Shown: positions 1 to 8,080, counted from the first letter of the stretch. The stretch is DNA of 64,000 bases from Kribbella sp. ALI-6-A (GCF_001984195.1 NZ_MTQN01000011.1:372001-436000); one strand, 5' to 3'. Notes: generated from the letters alone by a model not told the origin. Numbers and translations are program-made.

Positions 1-417
1 CTCCGGGTCCATCGCCCAGGCGCCGCCGTCGGACCCCATCGGTACCCGCGACATCGACTCGACGCCACCGGCCAGGATGAAGTCCTCCCAGCCGGAGCGC
101 ACCCGCTGGGCCGCCTGGTTGACCGCCTCCAGACCGGACGCGCAGAAGCGGTTCAGCTGGACGCCGCCAGTGGTCTCCGGGTAGCCCGCGGCCAGGACGG
201 CGGTGCGGGCGAGGTCCATGCCCTGGTCGCCGATCGGGGTGACCACACCGAGCACGACGTCGTCGATCGCCGCCGGGTCGAGGCCCGGATGCCGCGCGCG
301 CAGCTCGGTGAGCAGGCCGGTCACCAGCTGGATCGGCTTCACCTCGTGCAGGGCGCCGGTCGGCTTGCCCTTGCCGCGAGGGGTCCGGATCGCGTCGTAC
401 AGGAAGGCTTCGGTCAT
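1..417 (-). CDS. Thiolase (acetyl-CoA acetyltransferase), C-terminus cut by window edge
   Basis: The frame runs off the left edge, so only the first 139 residues are present and the C-terminal catalytic loop cannot be seen. It is a FadA-type thiolase, which cleaves 3-ketoacyl-CoA with CoA in beta-oxidation or joins two acetyl-CoA. The acyl-accepting cysteine is at about residue 92 in NRFCASGLEAVN, followed by GGVESMSRVPM. Transcription runs left, divergent from the MerR gene at 504. The promoter has a dyad in a 19-base spacer (449-479), leaving a leader of about 25 bases with only a weak Shine-Dalgarno (GACGGGAC). The acyl-CoA genes at 2944-5239 share this promoter design, which suggests fatty-acid or branched-chain acyl-CoA catabolism. 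Confidence 0.88.
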   Translation of the reverse strand, partial: MTEAFLYDAIRTPRGKGKPTGALHEVKPIQLVTGLLTELRARHPGLDPAAIDDVVLGVVTPIGDQGMDLARTAVLAAGYPETTGGVQLNRFCASGLEAVNQAAQRVRSGWEDFILAGGVESMSRVPMGSDGGAWAMDPE

Positions 418-448
418 GGGCGTCCCGTCGTCTGAGGTGAACAGACCG

Positions 449-479
449 ATTGTGACAGCGATGGTGTCACAGTGGTCAA
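449..479 (-). promoter_or_regulatory. MerR-type promoter/operator of the thiolase gene
   Basis: Read on the minus strand, a -35 TTGACC (474-479) and a -10 CACAAT (449-454) are separated by exactly 19 bases. The perfect dyad TGTGACA-N7-TGTCACA (451-471) lies across this spacer. A long 19-20 base spacer with a central dyad is the hallmark of promoters that MerR proteins activate by DNA distortion. The divergent MerR gene starts 32 bases away. The same arrangement occurs at 5247-5277. Confidence 0.72.
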
Positions 480-490
480 GGGCGGGTGAC

Positions 491-496
491 TAAGAT
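491..496 (+). promoter_or_regulatory. Candidate -10 of the merR gene (leaderless)
   Basis: TAAGAT lies 7 bases before the ATG at 504, so transcription would start at or next to the start codon. No Shine-Dalgarno is present, which fits a leaderless mRNA. No clear -35 stands out; the TGTGACA dyad at 451-471 lies immediately upstream and would overlap it, so autoregulation is plausible. Confidence 0.4.
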
Positions 497-503
497 CTCC
501 GCC

Positions 504-1253
504 ATGGCCGAAGCGAGCTCGGAGACCGGGCCGGACGAAGCGACGCTCACCGTCGACGAACTCTCCACCCGGGTCGGCATGACCGTGCGAACGCTGCGGT
601 TCTACGCCGGGCGCGGGCTGATCCCCCCGCCGGTCCGCCGCGGCCGCGTCGGGTACTACGGCCCCGAGCACATCGCGCGCCTCGACCTGGTCCGCGAGCT
701 GCAGGCGCACGGCTTCACGCTGTCCGCGATCGAGGGCTATCTGGAACGGATCCCGCCGAACGCCTCACCGCAGGACATCGCCCTGCACCGGACCCTGCTC
801 ACGCCATGGATGCGCGACCTGCCGGAGACGCTCGACCGGCCCACGCTGGTACGGCGTACCGGGCGGGAGTTGAGCGACGACGACATCGAGATGCTGGTCG
901 CGCTCGGCGTGGTCGAGCCGACGCCCGACGAAGACGTGTTCCGGGTCGCCACCGCCCACCTCAGCCTCGGCGTCGAGCTGCTCGATCTCGACCTGCCGGT
1001 GGACGCCGTGCTCGCGGCCGGGCGGATCTTCAGCGAGCACGGCCGGGCGATCGCCGAGGAGCTGACCGAGGTGTTCCGCACCAAGGTCTGGCCGCACTAC
1101 CGCGACTCCGGCGGCCCGCCGGAGCACATCCAGCAACTGGTCGAGCGCTTCAAGCCGGTCACCATCCAGGGTCTGGTGCTGGCCTACGAACGCGCGGTCG
1201 GCGAGACCCAGCGCGACACCGTCCGGCGCTCCAGCAGCAAACCGCGACGCTGA
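504..1253 (+). CDS. MerR family transcriptional regulator
   Basis: This 249-residue regulator has an N-terminal MerR winged helix at about residues 12-85 (LTVDELSTRVGMTVRTLRFY, then YYGPEHIARLDLVRELQAHG). The C-terminal part of about 150 residues matches no effector domain I can name. It carries no cysteine cluster typical of metal sensors, so an organic ligand such as an acyl-CoA is more likely; that is inference. The ATG at 504 is chosen because a -10-like TAAGAT sits 7 bases upstream; an in-frame start 18 bases earlier would fall inside that region. It is divergent from the thiolase gene and probably controls both that promoter and the one at 5247-5277. Confidence 0.88.
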   Translation: MAEASSETGPDEATLTVDELSTRVGMTVRTLRFYAGRGLIPPPVRRGRVGYYGPEHIARLDLVRELQAHGFTLSAIEGYLERIPPNASPQDIALHRTLLTPWMRDLPETLDRPTLVRRTGRELSDDDIEMLVALGVVEPTPDEDVFRVATAHLSLGVELLDLDLPVDAVLAAGRIFSEHGRAIAEELTEVFRTKVWPHYRDSGGPPEHIQQLVERFKPVTIQGLVLAYERAVGETQRDTVRRSSSKPRR

Positions 1254-1274
1254 CGGCCGGCGCCGCGACCCGCC

Positions 1275-1547
1275 CTAGGCGTTGGGCACGCGCAGGTAGG
1301 TCAGCCCGCGCAGGTCGACGTAGGTGTCGGTCGGGGTGGTGACGACGCGCAGCAGCACGTCCTCGCAGCCCGGGCAGCGGGCGACCAGACCCGGCGCGTC
1401 GGCGTACAGGCGTGCCTCGGCGAAGACGCCGGTGTGGCCGCAGCCGTTGCAGCGGCCGGTCGCGGCGGTGAGGTCGACGGCGAACACCTCGCTGAGCGCG
1501 CCCGCCGCCGCGTTGCCGTCCAAGTGGGTCGGGACATCCGCGGTCAT
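1275..1547 (-). CDS. DUF6510 zinc-ribbon protein
   Basis: A 90-residue protein with two CxxC pairs, CNGC near residue 33 and CPGC near residue 58, which should form one zinc ribbon. The opening HLDGNAAAGALSEVFAVD and the ending VDLRGLTYLRV match the actinobacterial DUF6510 family, whose function is unknown. The start has a strong CAGGAGG site and overlaps the stop of the upstream reductase gene by 4 bases (ATGA), so the two are translationally coupled. Its place as last gene behind a reductase and a molybdenum oxidoreductase suggests a role in that redox system, for example in assembly or electron transfer. Confidence 0.8.
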   Translation of the reverse strand: MTADVPTHLDGNAAAGALSEVFAVDLTAATGRCNGCGHTGVFAEARLYADAPGLVARCPGCEDVLLRVVTTPTDTYVDLRGLTYLRVPNA

Positions 1548-2296
1548 CGCGGTCCTCCTGTCGGTCCGAAACGTTCGGTTCTGACCCGGGCCGGGTCGTG
1601 GCCGGCGGCGACCAGCAGGTCGGCGACCGTCTCCACGAACGGCGTCGGGCCGCAGACGTAGGTGGTCAGCTCGTCGCTGGGCGCAAAGGCCTTCGCGGCG
1701 AGCAGTTCGGCGTCGATCCGGCCGACCCGGGGTTCGCCGGGCGGCGCCTCCCGGGTGTAGACGAAGGTCAGGTCCACGTCGTCGGACGCCGCCAGGGTCT
1801 TGAGGTCCTCGCGGTAGATCACCGAGGTCGCCCGGCGGACCGAGTACAGCAGCCGGGCCGGCGCCGTACTGGACGCGTGGGCGTGTTGCCGCAGCATCGC
1901 CATCAGCGGTACGACGCCGGAACCGCCGCCGATCAGCTGGATCGGGCCGGTGCTCTCCGGCCGCCAGACGAACCACCCGCCGACCGGGCCACGCACCTCC
2001 AACTGGTCACCGACACCGAGCACACCCACCAGGTACGACGAGACCTCGCCGTCCGGCACCTGCTCGACCGTCAGCTCCACGGTCGTACCGGTCCAGGCGG
2101 ACGCGATCGAGTACGACCGGGAGGCGCGGTAACCGTCCGGCGCCGTGAGCCGGACGTCCAGGTGCTGCCCGGCCAGGTGCCCGGGCCAGTCCGGCAGGTC
2201 GAGCACGATCGTCCGGGCGGTCGCGGTCTCCTCGCGAATCTCCGTGACGGTGCCGGCCTGCCAGGTCAGTCGCCGGCGTACCGCTGTTCTTTCCAT
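1544..2296 (-). CDS. FAD-binding ferredoxin-NAD(P) reductase-like oxidoreductase
   Basis: A 250-residue flavin reductase of the ferredoxin-NADP reductase fold. It has the FAD-binding motif RASRSYSIAS near residue 65, a pyridine-nucleotide motif GGGSGVVPLMAML near residue 125, and CGPTPFV near residue 215. No 2Fe-2S domain is attached, so it needs a separate electron partner. The ATG at 2296 has a GGAGA site and lies inside the end of the upstream molybdenum oxidoreductase gene (31-base overlap). This tight coupling suggests it feeds electrons to, or takes them from, the molybdenum protein. Confidence 0.85.
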   Translation of the reverse strand: MERTAVRRRLTWQAGTVTEIREETATARTIVLDLPDWPGHLAGQHLDVRLTAPDGYRASRSYSIASAWTGTTVELTVEQVPDGEVSSYLVGVLGVGDQLEVRGPVGGWFVWRPESTGPIQLIGGGSGVVPLMAMLRQHAHASSTAPARLLYSVRRATSVIYREDLKTLAASDDVDLTFVYTREAPPGEPRVGRIDAELLAAKAFAPSDELTTYVCGPTPFVETVADLLVAAGHDPARVRTERFGPTGGPR

Positions 2297-2859
2297 GGGT
2301 CTCCGTACTCGTGATAGCCCGCGCTCTCCCAGAACCCGAGGTCGTCGCTGTCGGACAGCGCCAGGCCGCGGACCCACTTGGCGCTCTTCCAGAAGTACAG
2401 GTGCGGCACCAGCAGCCGGGCCGGACCGCCGTGCTCGGCGCCGAGCGGCTCGCCCTCGAACTCGTAGGCGATCCAGGCCTGCCCGTCGAGCAGGTCCTCC
2501 AGCGGCAGGTTCGTGGTGTAACCGCCGTAGCTGTGCGCCATCACGAAGTCCGCGCCGGTCTCGACGTCGGCGAACAGCGTGTCGAGAGAGACGCCCTTCC
2601 ACTCCGACTGCAGCTTCGACCAGCGCGTCACGCAGTGGATGTCCCGGGTGATCTCCTCACTCGGCAGCTGCAGGAACGCCTGCCAGTCCCACTTGTGCAC
2701 CTCACCGGTCTCGGTGGTGATGCTGAACTCCCAGTGCTCGGGCAGGATCCGCGGGGTCGGCCCGGCCGACAGCACCGGAAAGTCCCGCGTCAGGTACTGC
2801 CCCGGCGGCAGGTCCGACCCGCTCCGCCGACCGGTGAACCCCGGCGACACGATTCCCAT
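2266..2859 (-). CDS. Sulfite oxidase-like (MsrP-type) molybdopterin oxidoreductase
   Basis: A 197-residue protein of the oxidoreductase molybdopterin-binding family. The molybdenum-ligating cysteine is visible in DIHCVTRWSKL near residue 76, followed by SYGGYTTNLPLEDLL and GPARLLVPHLYFWKSAKW. It has neither a Tat signal nor a heme or dimerisation domain, so it is a small cytoplasmic single-domain member rather than a true sulfite oxidase. A GGGAGG site precedes the ATG. It is the first gene of a three-gene set with the reductase and the DUF6510 protein. Its substrate (methionine sulfoxide, sulfite, nitrate or another oxyanion) cannot be read from the sequence. Confidence 0.85.
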   Translation of the reverse strand: MGIVSPGFTGRRSGSDLPPGQYLTRDFPVLSAGPTPRILPEHWEFSITTETGEVHKWDWQAFLQLPSEEITRDIHCVTRWSKLQSEWKGVSLDTLFADVETGADFVMAHSYGGYTTNLPLEDLLDGQAWIAYEFEGEPLGAEHGGPARLLVPHLYFWKSAKWVRGLALSDSDDLGFWESAGYHEYGDPWKEQRYAGD

Positions 2860-2943
2860 CAGCCGACCTCCCTCGTTGCACGACTCGCTGCCCGAAGTCT
2901 GGCACGAGTTGGCGCCGAATCACCCCAGGGACCTGCCCGGGCG

Positions 2944-4086
2944 TCAGATTCCCAGGGTCCGGCCGATGACTTCCTTCATGATCTCGGTGGTGCCGCCGTA
3001 GATGGTCTGCACGCGGGTGTCGAGGTAGGCCTTCGCGATCGGGGACTCGGTCATGAAGCCGTAGCCGCCGTACAGCTGCAGGCAGCGGTCGACGACCTTC
3101 TGCTGCAGCTCAGTGGTCCACCACTTCGCCATCGCGGCGTCGCTGACGGTGAGCGTGCCGGCGGTCAGCTCCTCGATGCAGCGGTCGACGAACACCCGGG
3201 CGATCTGGGTCTCGGTGGCCAGCTCGGCCAGCACGAAGCGGCTGTTCTGGAACGAGCCGATCGGGCGGCCGAACGCCGTCCGCTGCTTCACGTAGGCCAG
3301 CGTGGACTCCAGCACGTTCTCGCACGCCGCCGCGGCGACGACCGCGATCGCCAGGCGTTCCTGCGGCAGCTTCTCCATCAGGTGGACGAAGCCCTGGCCC
3401 TCCTGGCCGAGCAGGTTCGAGGCCGGCACCCGGACGTCGTCGAAGAACAGCTCGGCGGTGTCCTGCGCCTTGAGGCCGATCTTGTCCAGATTGCGGCCGC
3501 GCTCGAAGCCCGGTGTGCCACGCTCGACGACGAGTAGCGAGATGCCCTGGTAGCCGGCGTCGGGATCGGTTTTCGCGACCACGATCACCAGGTCGGCGAG
3601 GATGCCGTTGGAGATGAACGTCTTCTGGCCGTTGAGCACGTAGGAGTCGCCGTCGCGGATCGCCGTCGTCCGGATCCCCTGCAGGTCGCTGCCCGCGCCC
3701 GGTTCGGTCATCGCGATCGCGGTGATCGTCTCGCCGCTGCAGAACCCCGGCAGCCAGCGCGCCTTCTGCTCGTCGGTGGCGTAGTCCAGCAGGTACGCCG
3801 AGTTGATGTCGGTGTGGATGCTGAACCCGACCCCGCTCGCCCGCGCCCGGGTCAGCTCCTCGATCAGGACGGCGTTGAACCGGAAGTCGCGCGCGCCGCC
3901 CCCGCCGTACTGCTCCGGCACCATGAAGCCGAGCAGGCCCGCGCTGCCGGCCGCCGTCCACAGCTCGCGCGGCACGATGCCGGCCTCCTCCCAGGCGTCG
4001 TGGTGCGGCACGATCTCCTTGTCGCAGAAGGCCCGCACGGTTTCACGGAAGGCGTCGTGATCGGGGTCGAACAGCTGACGATGCAC
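2944..4086 (-). CDS. Acyl-CoA dehydrogenase
   Basis: A 380-residue FAD-dependent acyl-CoA dehydrogenase, the first oxidation step of beta-oxidation. Visible marks are AIAMTEPGAGSDLQGI (residues about 125-140), the FAD-binding middle domain with NGQKTFISNG, and the C-terminal helix domain with QLYGGYGFMTE and IYGGTTEIMKEVIGR. The position where many family members carry the catalytic Glu (YEGT) is Gly here, so the base may be elsewhere, as in isovaleryl-CoA dehydrogenases. The GTG start at 4086 is chosen for its AGAGGAG site. It lies 31 bases behind the racemase gene and probably shares its MerR-type promoter. Confidence 0.92.
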   Translation of the reverse strand: MHRQLFDPDHDAFRETVRAFCDKEIVPHHDAWEEAGIVPRELWTAAGSAGLLGFMVPEQYGGGGARDFRFNAVLIEELTRARASGVGFSIHTDINSAYLLDYATDEQKARWLPGFCSGETITAIAMTEPGAGSDLQGIRTTAIRDGDSYVLNGQKTFISNGILADLVIVVAKTDPDAGYQGISLLVVERGTPGFERGRNLDKIGLKAQDTAELFFDDVRVPASNLLGQEGQGFVHLMEKLPQERLAIAVVAAAACENVLESTLAYVKQRTAFGRPIGSFQNSRFVLAELATETQIARVFVDRCIEELTAGTLTVSDAAMAKWWTTELQQKVVDRCLQLYGGYGFMTESPIAKAYLDTRVQTIYGGTTEIMKEVIGRTLGI

Positions 4087-4117
4087 GGGCGGTCTCCTCT
4101 GGTCAGTCCTGTTCCGG

Positions 4118-5239
4118 TCAGTTCTGTACGGCGGCACCGGAGCGCAGCAGCTCGTCGACGTCCGTGACACCCCAGTCGGTCAGCGCCTCCCGCGTGTGCT
4201 GACCGGGCCGTGCGGGGGCGTCGCCCAGTCCCGTCGCAGTCCGGGAGAACCGTGGCGCCGGCGCGGGCTGCCGTACCCCGTCCTGCTCGCGGAAGATCTC
4301 GCGGGCAACGAGATGTGGGTGGTCGCCAGCGAGCGGCAGGACCGGCGCGACGCACGCGTCGGAGTTGTCGAACACCTCGGTCCACTCGGCCTGGGTGCGT
4401 TGCCGGAAGGCATCCACGAGTTGTTTGCGCAGCTCAGGCCAGTTCGCCGGATCGTTCCGGTCGGGAACGGCGATGCCGAGACCGGCGATGAGCTGGTCGT
4501 AGAAGGCAGGTTCGATCGCGCCGACTCCGACGTACTGGCCGTCCGCGGTTTCGTAGACGTCGTAGAACGGAGCGCCGGTGTCGAGCAGGTTCGTCCCGCG
4601 CTGCTGCGACCAGTTCCCGGCGGCCAGTGCGCCCAGCAGCATCGTGGTCAGATGCGCCGAGCCGTCCACGATCGCCGCGTCGACGACCTGGCCCTGCCCA
4701 CTGCTTCGCGCTTCGTACAGCGCGGCGAGCACGCCGATCACCAGGTACAACGAGCCGCCGGCGAAGTCGCCGAGCAGGTTGGCGGGAACCTGCGGTGGTC
4801 CACCCGCGCGGCCGATCGCATGCAGCGCACCGGACAGGCCGAGGTAGTCGATGTCGTGCCCGGCGGTCTGCGCGAGCGGACCGTCCTGCCCCCAGCCGGT
4901 CATCCGCCCGTAGACCAGTCGCCGGTTGACCGCCCAGCAGTCCTCCGGACCGAGTCCCAGCCGTTCCGCGACGCCAGGCCGGAATCCCTCGACCAACGCA
5001 TCGGCCTGACCGACCAGCTGCAGCACGGCTGCGACCGCTTCCGGCTTCTTCAAGTCCAGCGCGACGCTTCGCCGTCCGCGATTGAGCAGCTCGAATTCGG
5101 GCGGGCCCATCGCCAGCCCTCCCCCGGGCCGTTCGATCCGCAGCACCTCGGCGCCGAGCTCGGCCAGCAGCATGCACCCGAACGGCGCCGGCCCGATGCC
5201 CGCCAGCTCGACGACCCTGACCCCGCTCAGTGGACCCAT
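4118..5239 (-). CDS. mcr: CaiB/BaiF CoA-transferase family, probable alpha-methylacyl-CoA racemase
   Basis: A 373-residue family III CoA-transferase. The opening GPLSGVRVVELAGIGPAPFG resembles alpha-methylacyl-CoA racemase more than formyl-CoA transferase. A His-Asp pair expected for the racemase is in AGHDIDYLGLSGAL and NLLGDFAGGSLYL. The enzyme epimerises 2-methylacyl-CoA so that branched chains can enter beta-oxidation. The ATG at 5239 is preferred over 5248 because the latter overlaps the predicted -10; from 5239 the mRNA would be leaderless. The acyl-CoA dehydrogenase follows in the same direction. Confidence 0.85.
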   Translation of the reverse strand: MGPLSGVRVVELAGIGPAPFGCMLLAELGAEVLRIERPGGGLAMGPPEFELLNRGRRSVALDLKKPEAVAAVLQLVGQADALVEGFRPGVAERLGLGPEDCWAVNRRLVYGRMTGWGQDGPLAQTAGHDIDYLGLSGALHAIGRAGGPPQVPANLLGDFAGGSLYLVIGVLAALYEARSSGQGQVVDAAIVDGSAHLTTMLLGALAAGNWSQQRGTNLLDTGAPFYDVYETADGQYVGVGAIEPAFYDQLIAGLGIAVPDRNDPANWPELRKQLVDAFRQRTQAEWTEVFDNSDACVAPVLPLAGDHPHLVAREIFREQDGVRQPAPAPRFSRTATGLGDAPARPGQHTREALTDWGVTDVDELLRSGAAVQN

Positions 5240-5246
5240 GCCGCTC

Positions 5247-5277
5247 ATTGTGACAGTTCTACTGTCACAGTCGTCAA
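5247..5277 (-). promoter_or_regulatory. MerR-type promoter/operator of the racemase-dehydrogenase operon
   Basis: Read on the minus strand, -35 TTGACG (5272-5277) and -10 CACAAT (5247-5252) are 19 bases apart, with the perfect dyad TGTGACAG-N5-CTGTCACA (5249-5269) between and across them. The half-sites, spacing and -10 are the same as at 449-479. This ties the thiolase and the racemase/dehydrogenase genes into one predicted MerR regulon. Confidence 0.72.
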
Positions 5278-6008
5278 GTCATCCTGCGCGCCCGATCCCC
5301 GAGGTGGTCGGCGAAGGTGATCGTCCCGTACGACGGCCCGTCGACGAGCCCGGCGCCGTCGGCGAAGGCCCCGAAGATCTGCCCCGGAACGCGCACCGGC
5401 ACCACCGGCCGCCGGGATCCGCGCGCCGCCTTCCAGACCCGGGCGAGCTCCGGCAGCGGCCGGCGTTCCGGCCCACCGATGTCCGGCGCCCGACCACTGA
5501 CCGGCTCGGCGACGAGCTCGGTCACACGCGTGGCGACCTCGTCGACAGCGATCGGCTGCAGCGTCATCGCCGGAGCGAAGAGCGCCGGCACCTTCACGCC
5601 GAAGATCCGGTCGAGCAGCTCGTGGAACTGCGTGGCCCGCAGGATCGTGAACGCCGTCCGCGACTCGACCAGCCGCTCCGCCTCGAGCTTGTGGCGGTAG
5701 TAGGGCAACGGGTTCCGGTCGATCCCGACGATCGACAAGTACAGTACGCGCGTCGTCGCCGGAGTCGCGGCGAGCAGGTTGCGGGTCTGCTGGACGTCGC
5801 GTTTGCCGAGGCCCGTGGCGAGATGGACGACCATGTCCACGCCATCGACCGCCGCGGCGACGCCTTCGCCGGTGTTCAGGTCGCCGGTCACCAGGTCCGG
5901 TCCGGTTCGGCGGCTGAGCACGCGGACCGTGTGGCCGGCGGCGCGAAGGCGTGCGACGGTCGGCCGCCCGAGGGTCCCGGTGCCGCCGGTGACCAGCAGA
6001 GTCTTCAT
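5274..6008 (-). CDS. NAD(P)H-binding (NmrA-like) SDR protein
   Basis: A 244-residue atypical short-chain dehydrogenase. It opens with the nucleotide motif TGGTGTLGRPTV and VRVLSRR, typical of NmrA/NAD(P)H-binding proteins. The active-site YxxxK is replaced by a YYRHK-like stretch near residue 103, so it may be an enzyme of the NAD(P)-binding group or a redox sensor. It follows the DinB gene by 14 bases on the same strand. Its stop codon overlaps the -35 of the next promoter, so the racemase operon is probably transcribed separately. Confidence 0.8.
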   Translation of the reverse strand: MKTLLVTGGTGTLGRPTVARLRAAGHTVRVLSRRTGPDLVTGDLNTGEGVAAAVDGVDMVVHLATGLGKRDVQQTRNLLAATPATTRVLYLSIVGIDRNPLPYYRHKLEAERLVESRTAFTILRATQFHELLDRIFGVKVPALFAPAMTLQPIAVDEVATRVTELVAEPVSGRAPDIGGPERRPLPELARVWKAARGSRRPVVPVRVPGQIFGAFADGAGLVDGPSYGTITFADHLGDRARRMT

Positions 6009-6022
6009 CGTGGTGTCCCTGC

Positions 6023-6592
6023 TCAGTCCGTGCGGAAGGTCTCCGCGGCTTGGTGGATCTTGCCGTAGTACTCCGACCAGCCGGCCGCGTCGAGCATGTC
6101 GGCGTCCGCGCCGCCCGTGCCGTCGATCAGTTCGCGGACGATGTCGGCGTGGCCTGCGTGGTGTGCCGTCTCGTCGACGACGCGGACCAGCAGCACGCCG
6201 AACGTCGTACGGCGGTTGCCTTCCGACCAGTGCGGGACCTCAGCGGGAGTGTCCAGGTCGAGCGTCGCCAGGGACTCGTCGCTGTGCGCGCAGGCTTCCC
6301 GGTAGAGACCGGTCAGGTACTCACTCGACTCCGACGGCAGGGCCCACATGTCCGCGCCCTCCCAGACCGAGCCGTCCTCCTCCCACGGCAGCTGCCGCTC
6401 GGGCGGGCGACCGACGCTTGTGCCCAGGTAGACGTACTCCACGCCGGTCAAGTGTTTGACCAGGCCGAGCAGGTTCGTGCCGGAGGGGACGAGCGGGCGG
6501 CGCATGTCGTACTCGCTGAGCCCTTCGAGCTTGGCGAGCATCACCGCTCGGGTGCTTCGCAGGTACTCGTGCAGCACGGGTTTGAGGTCCAT
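6023..6592 (-). CDS. DinB family (DUF664) protein
   Basis: A 189-residue DinB-fold four-helix bundle. The metal-ligand histidines are in VKHLTGVEYVYLG near residue 47 and DETAHHAGHADIVREL near residue 145, the pattern seen in mycothiol- or bacillithiol-dependent transferases. Actinomycetes use mycothiol, so a thiol-S-transferase role in detoxification is likely; the substrate is unknown. It is the first gene of a pair with the NAD(P)H-binding protein 14 bases downstream. Confidence 0.82.
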   Translation of the reverse strand: MDLKPVLHEYLRSTRAVMLAKLEGLSEYDMRRPLVPSGTNLLGLVKHLTGVEYVYLGTSVGRPPERQLPWEEDGSVWEGADMWALPSESSEYLTGLYREACAHSDESLATLDLDTPAEVPHWSEGNRRTTFGVLLVRVVDETAHHAGHADIVRELIDGTGGADADMLDAAGWSEYYGKIHQAAETFRTD

Positions 6593-6622
6593 GGCCGGAC
6601 GCTAGTCGACGCCTCCGACAGT

Positions 6623-8080
6623 TCAGGGCGCCCCGGGCGGGACGAACGGCAGCCCGGCCGGCGCACCCTTCTCGATCAAGGTCAGCAGGGCGCCGGTGTC
6701 GAGGTGCTCGTCGATCGCGTCGGCCAACCGGTTCAGCCGGTCCTCGCGCAGGCCCGCGAACGAGACCGTGCCGTCGGGCCCGCGCTTACCGGTCAGCCCG
6801 GCGATCTCGCCGAGGAACCGATGCCGTGCCGCGTCGTCGTCCAGCAGGCCGTGCCAGATCGTGCCCCACACGACACCGCTGCGGCAGCCGCCGGGAAACT
6901 CCTCCGCGTCACCGGTCACCTCGACCACCCCGTGATGGATCTCGTACGCCGTGGGCGCCGGCCGCGCGAGCACCTTGGCTTCCGCGAACTCGGTTGCCAC
7001 CGGCAACAATTCGAGCCCGGTGTGCCGGCCGCCGCCCTCCACGCCGTACGGGTCGTCGATCGCGCCGCCGAGCAGCTGGTAGCCGCCACAGATCCCGAGC
7101 ACCGGGCGCCCCGCGGCGACCCGCGCCCGGACCGCGTCGGCCAGACCGGTTTCGCGCAGCCAGGCGAGGTCCGAAGTGGTCGCGCGGGATCCGGGCAGGA
7201 CGACGAGGTCGGCGTCGCGAACCTCCGCCGGGGTGGCGGTGAAGAACACGCTGGTGGTCGGCTCGACCGCGAGCGCGTCGAGATCGGTGAAGTTGCTGAT
7301 CCGCGGGAACCGCACGACGGCGATCGTCAGCACGTCGGGGTCGTGCTCGGTGCGGCGGGCGGGGATGTCGAGCGCGTCCTCGGAGTCGAGCCACAGGTCC
7401 GGCAGCCACGGCAGCACGCCGTACGTCGGACGGCCGGTGACCGAGCCGAGCATGTCGATGCCCGGCTGCAGCAACGAGACGTCGCCGCGGAACTTGTTCA
7501 CCACGAACCCGCTGATCAGCCGCTGGTCCTCGGGCGACAGCAACGCGACCGTGCCGAACATCGAAGCGAAGACGCCGCCCCGGTCGATGTCGCCGACCAC
7601 GACAACCGGCGCGCCGGTGTGCTGGGCGAGCCCCATGTTCACGTAGTCGGACTGCCGCAAGTTGATCTCGGTCGGACTGCCCGCGCCCTCGCTGACCACC
7701 ACGTCGTACCGGCTCGCGAGATCGTCGTACGCCGCGAAGGCCGCCTCGGCCAGCTCGGCGCGTTCGGTGAGGAAGCCGCGGGCGGTGAGTTCCCCCCACG
7801 GCTCCCCCATCAGTACGACGTGGCTGCGCCGGTCGCTGCCGGGCTTGAGCAGGACCGGGTTCATCGCCGCCTCGGGTTCGGCGCCGGCGGCAACGGCCTG
7901 GATCCACTGCGCCCGCCCGATCTCGGCCCCGTCGGCGCAGACCATCGAGTTGTTCGACATGTTCTGCGCCTTGTACGGCGCGACCCGGACGCCCTGGCGC
8001 GCCAACCACCGGCACAACCCCGTCACCACGGTCGTCTTGCCCGCGTCGGACGTCGTACCGGCGATCAGCAGCGAGTTCAC
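6623..8080 (-). CDS. cobQ: Cobyric acid synthase
   Basis: A 485-residue glutamine-dependent amidotransferase of cobalamin synthesis, which amidates side chains b, d, e and g of adenosyl-cobyrinic acid diamide. The N-terminal ATP-binding domain starts with LLIAGTTSDAGKTTVVTGL and has PYKAQNMSNNSMV. The C-terminal class I glutamine amidotransferase domain has the nucleophile in VLGICGGYQLLGG near residue 335 and an IHHGV motif near residue 430. The GTG at 8080 is used because it directly precedes the P-loop, as is normal for the family. No other cobalamin genes and no cobalamin riboswitch are next to it; the gene appears to stand alone. Confidence 0.95.
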   Translation of the reverse strand: MNSLLIAGTTSDAGKTTVVTGLCRWLARQGVRVAPYKAQNMSNNSMVCADGAEIGRAQWIQAVAAGAEPEAAMNPVLLKPGSDRRSHVVLMGEPWGELTARGFLTERAELAEAAFAAYDDLASRYDVVVSEGAGSPTEINLRQSDYVNMGLAQHTGAPVVVVGDIDRGGVFASMFGTVALLSPEDQRLISGFVVNKFRGDVSLLQPGIDMLGSVTGRPTYGVLPWLPDLWLDSEDALDIPARRTEHDPDVLTIAVVRFPRISNFTDLDALAVEPTTSVFFTATPAEVRDADLVVLPGSRATTSDLAWLRETGLADAVRARVAAGRPVLGICGGYQLLGGAIDDPYGVEGGGRHTGLELLPVATEFAEAKVLARPAPTAYEIHHGVVEVTGDAEEFPGGCRSGVVWGTIWHGLLDDDAARHRFLGEIAGLTGKRGPDGTVSFAGLREDRLNRLADAIDEHLDTGALLTLIEKGAPAGLPFVPPGAP

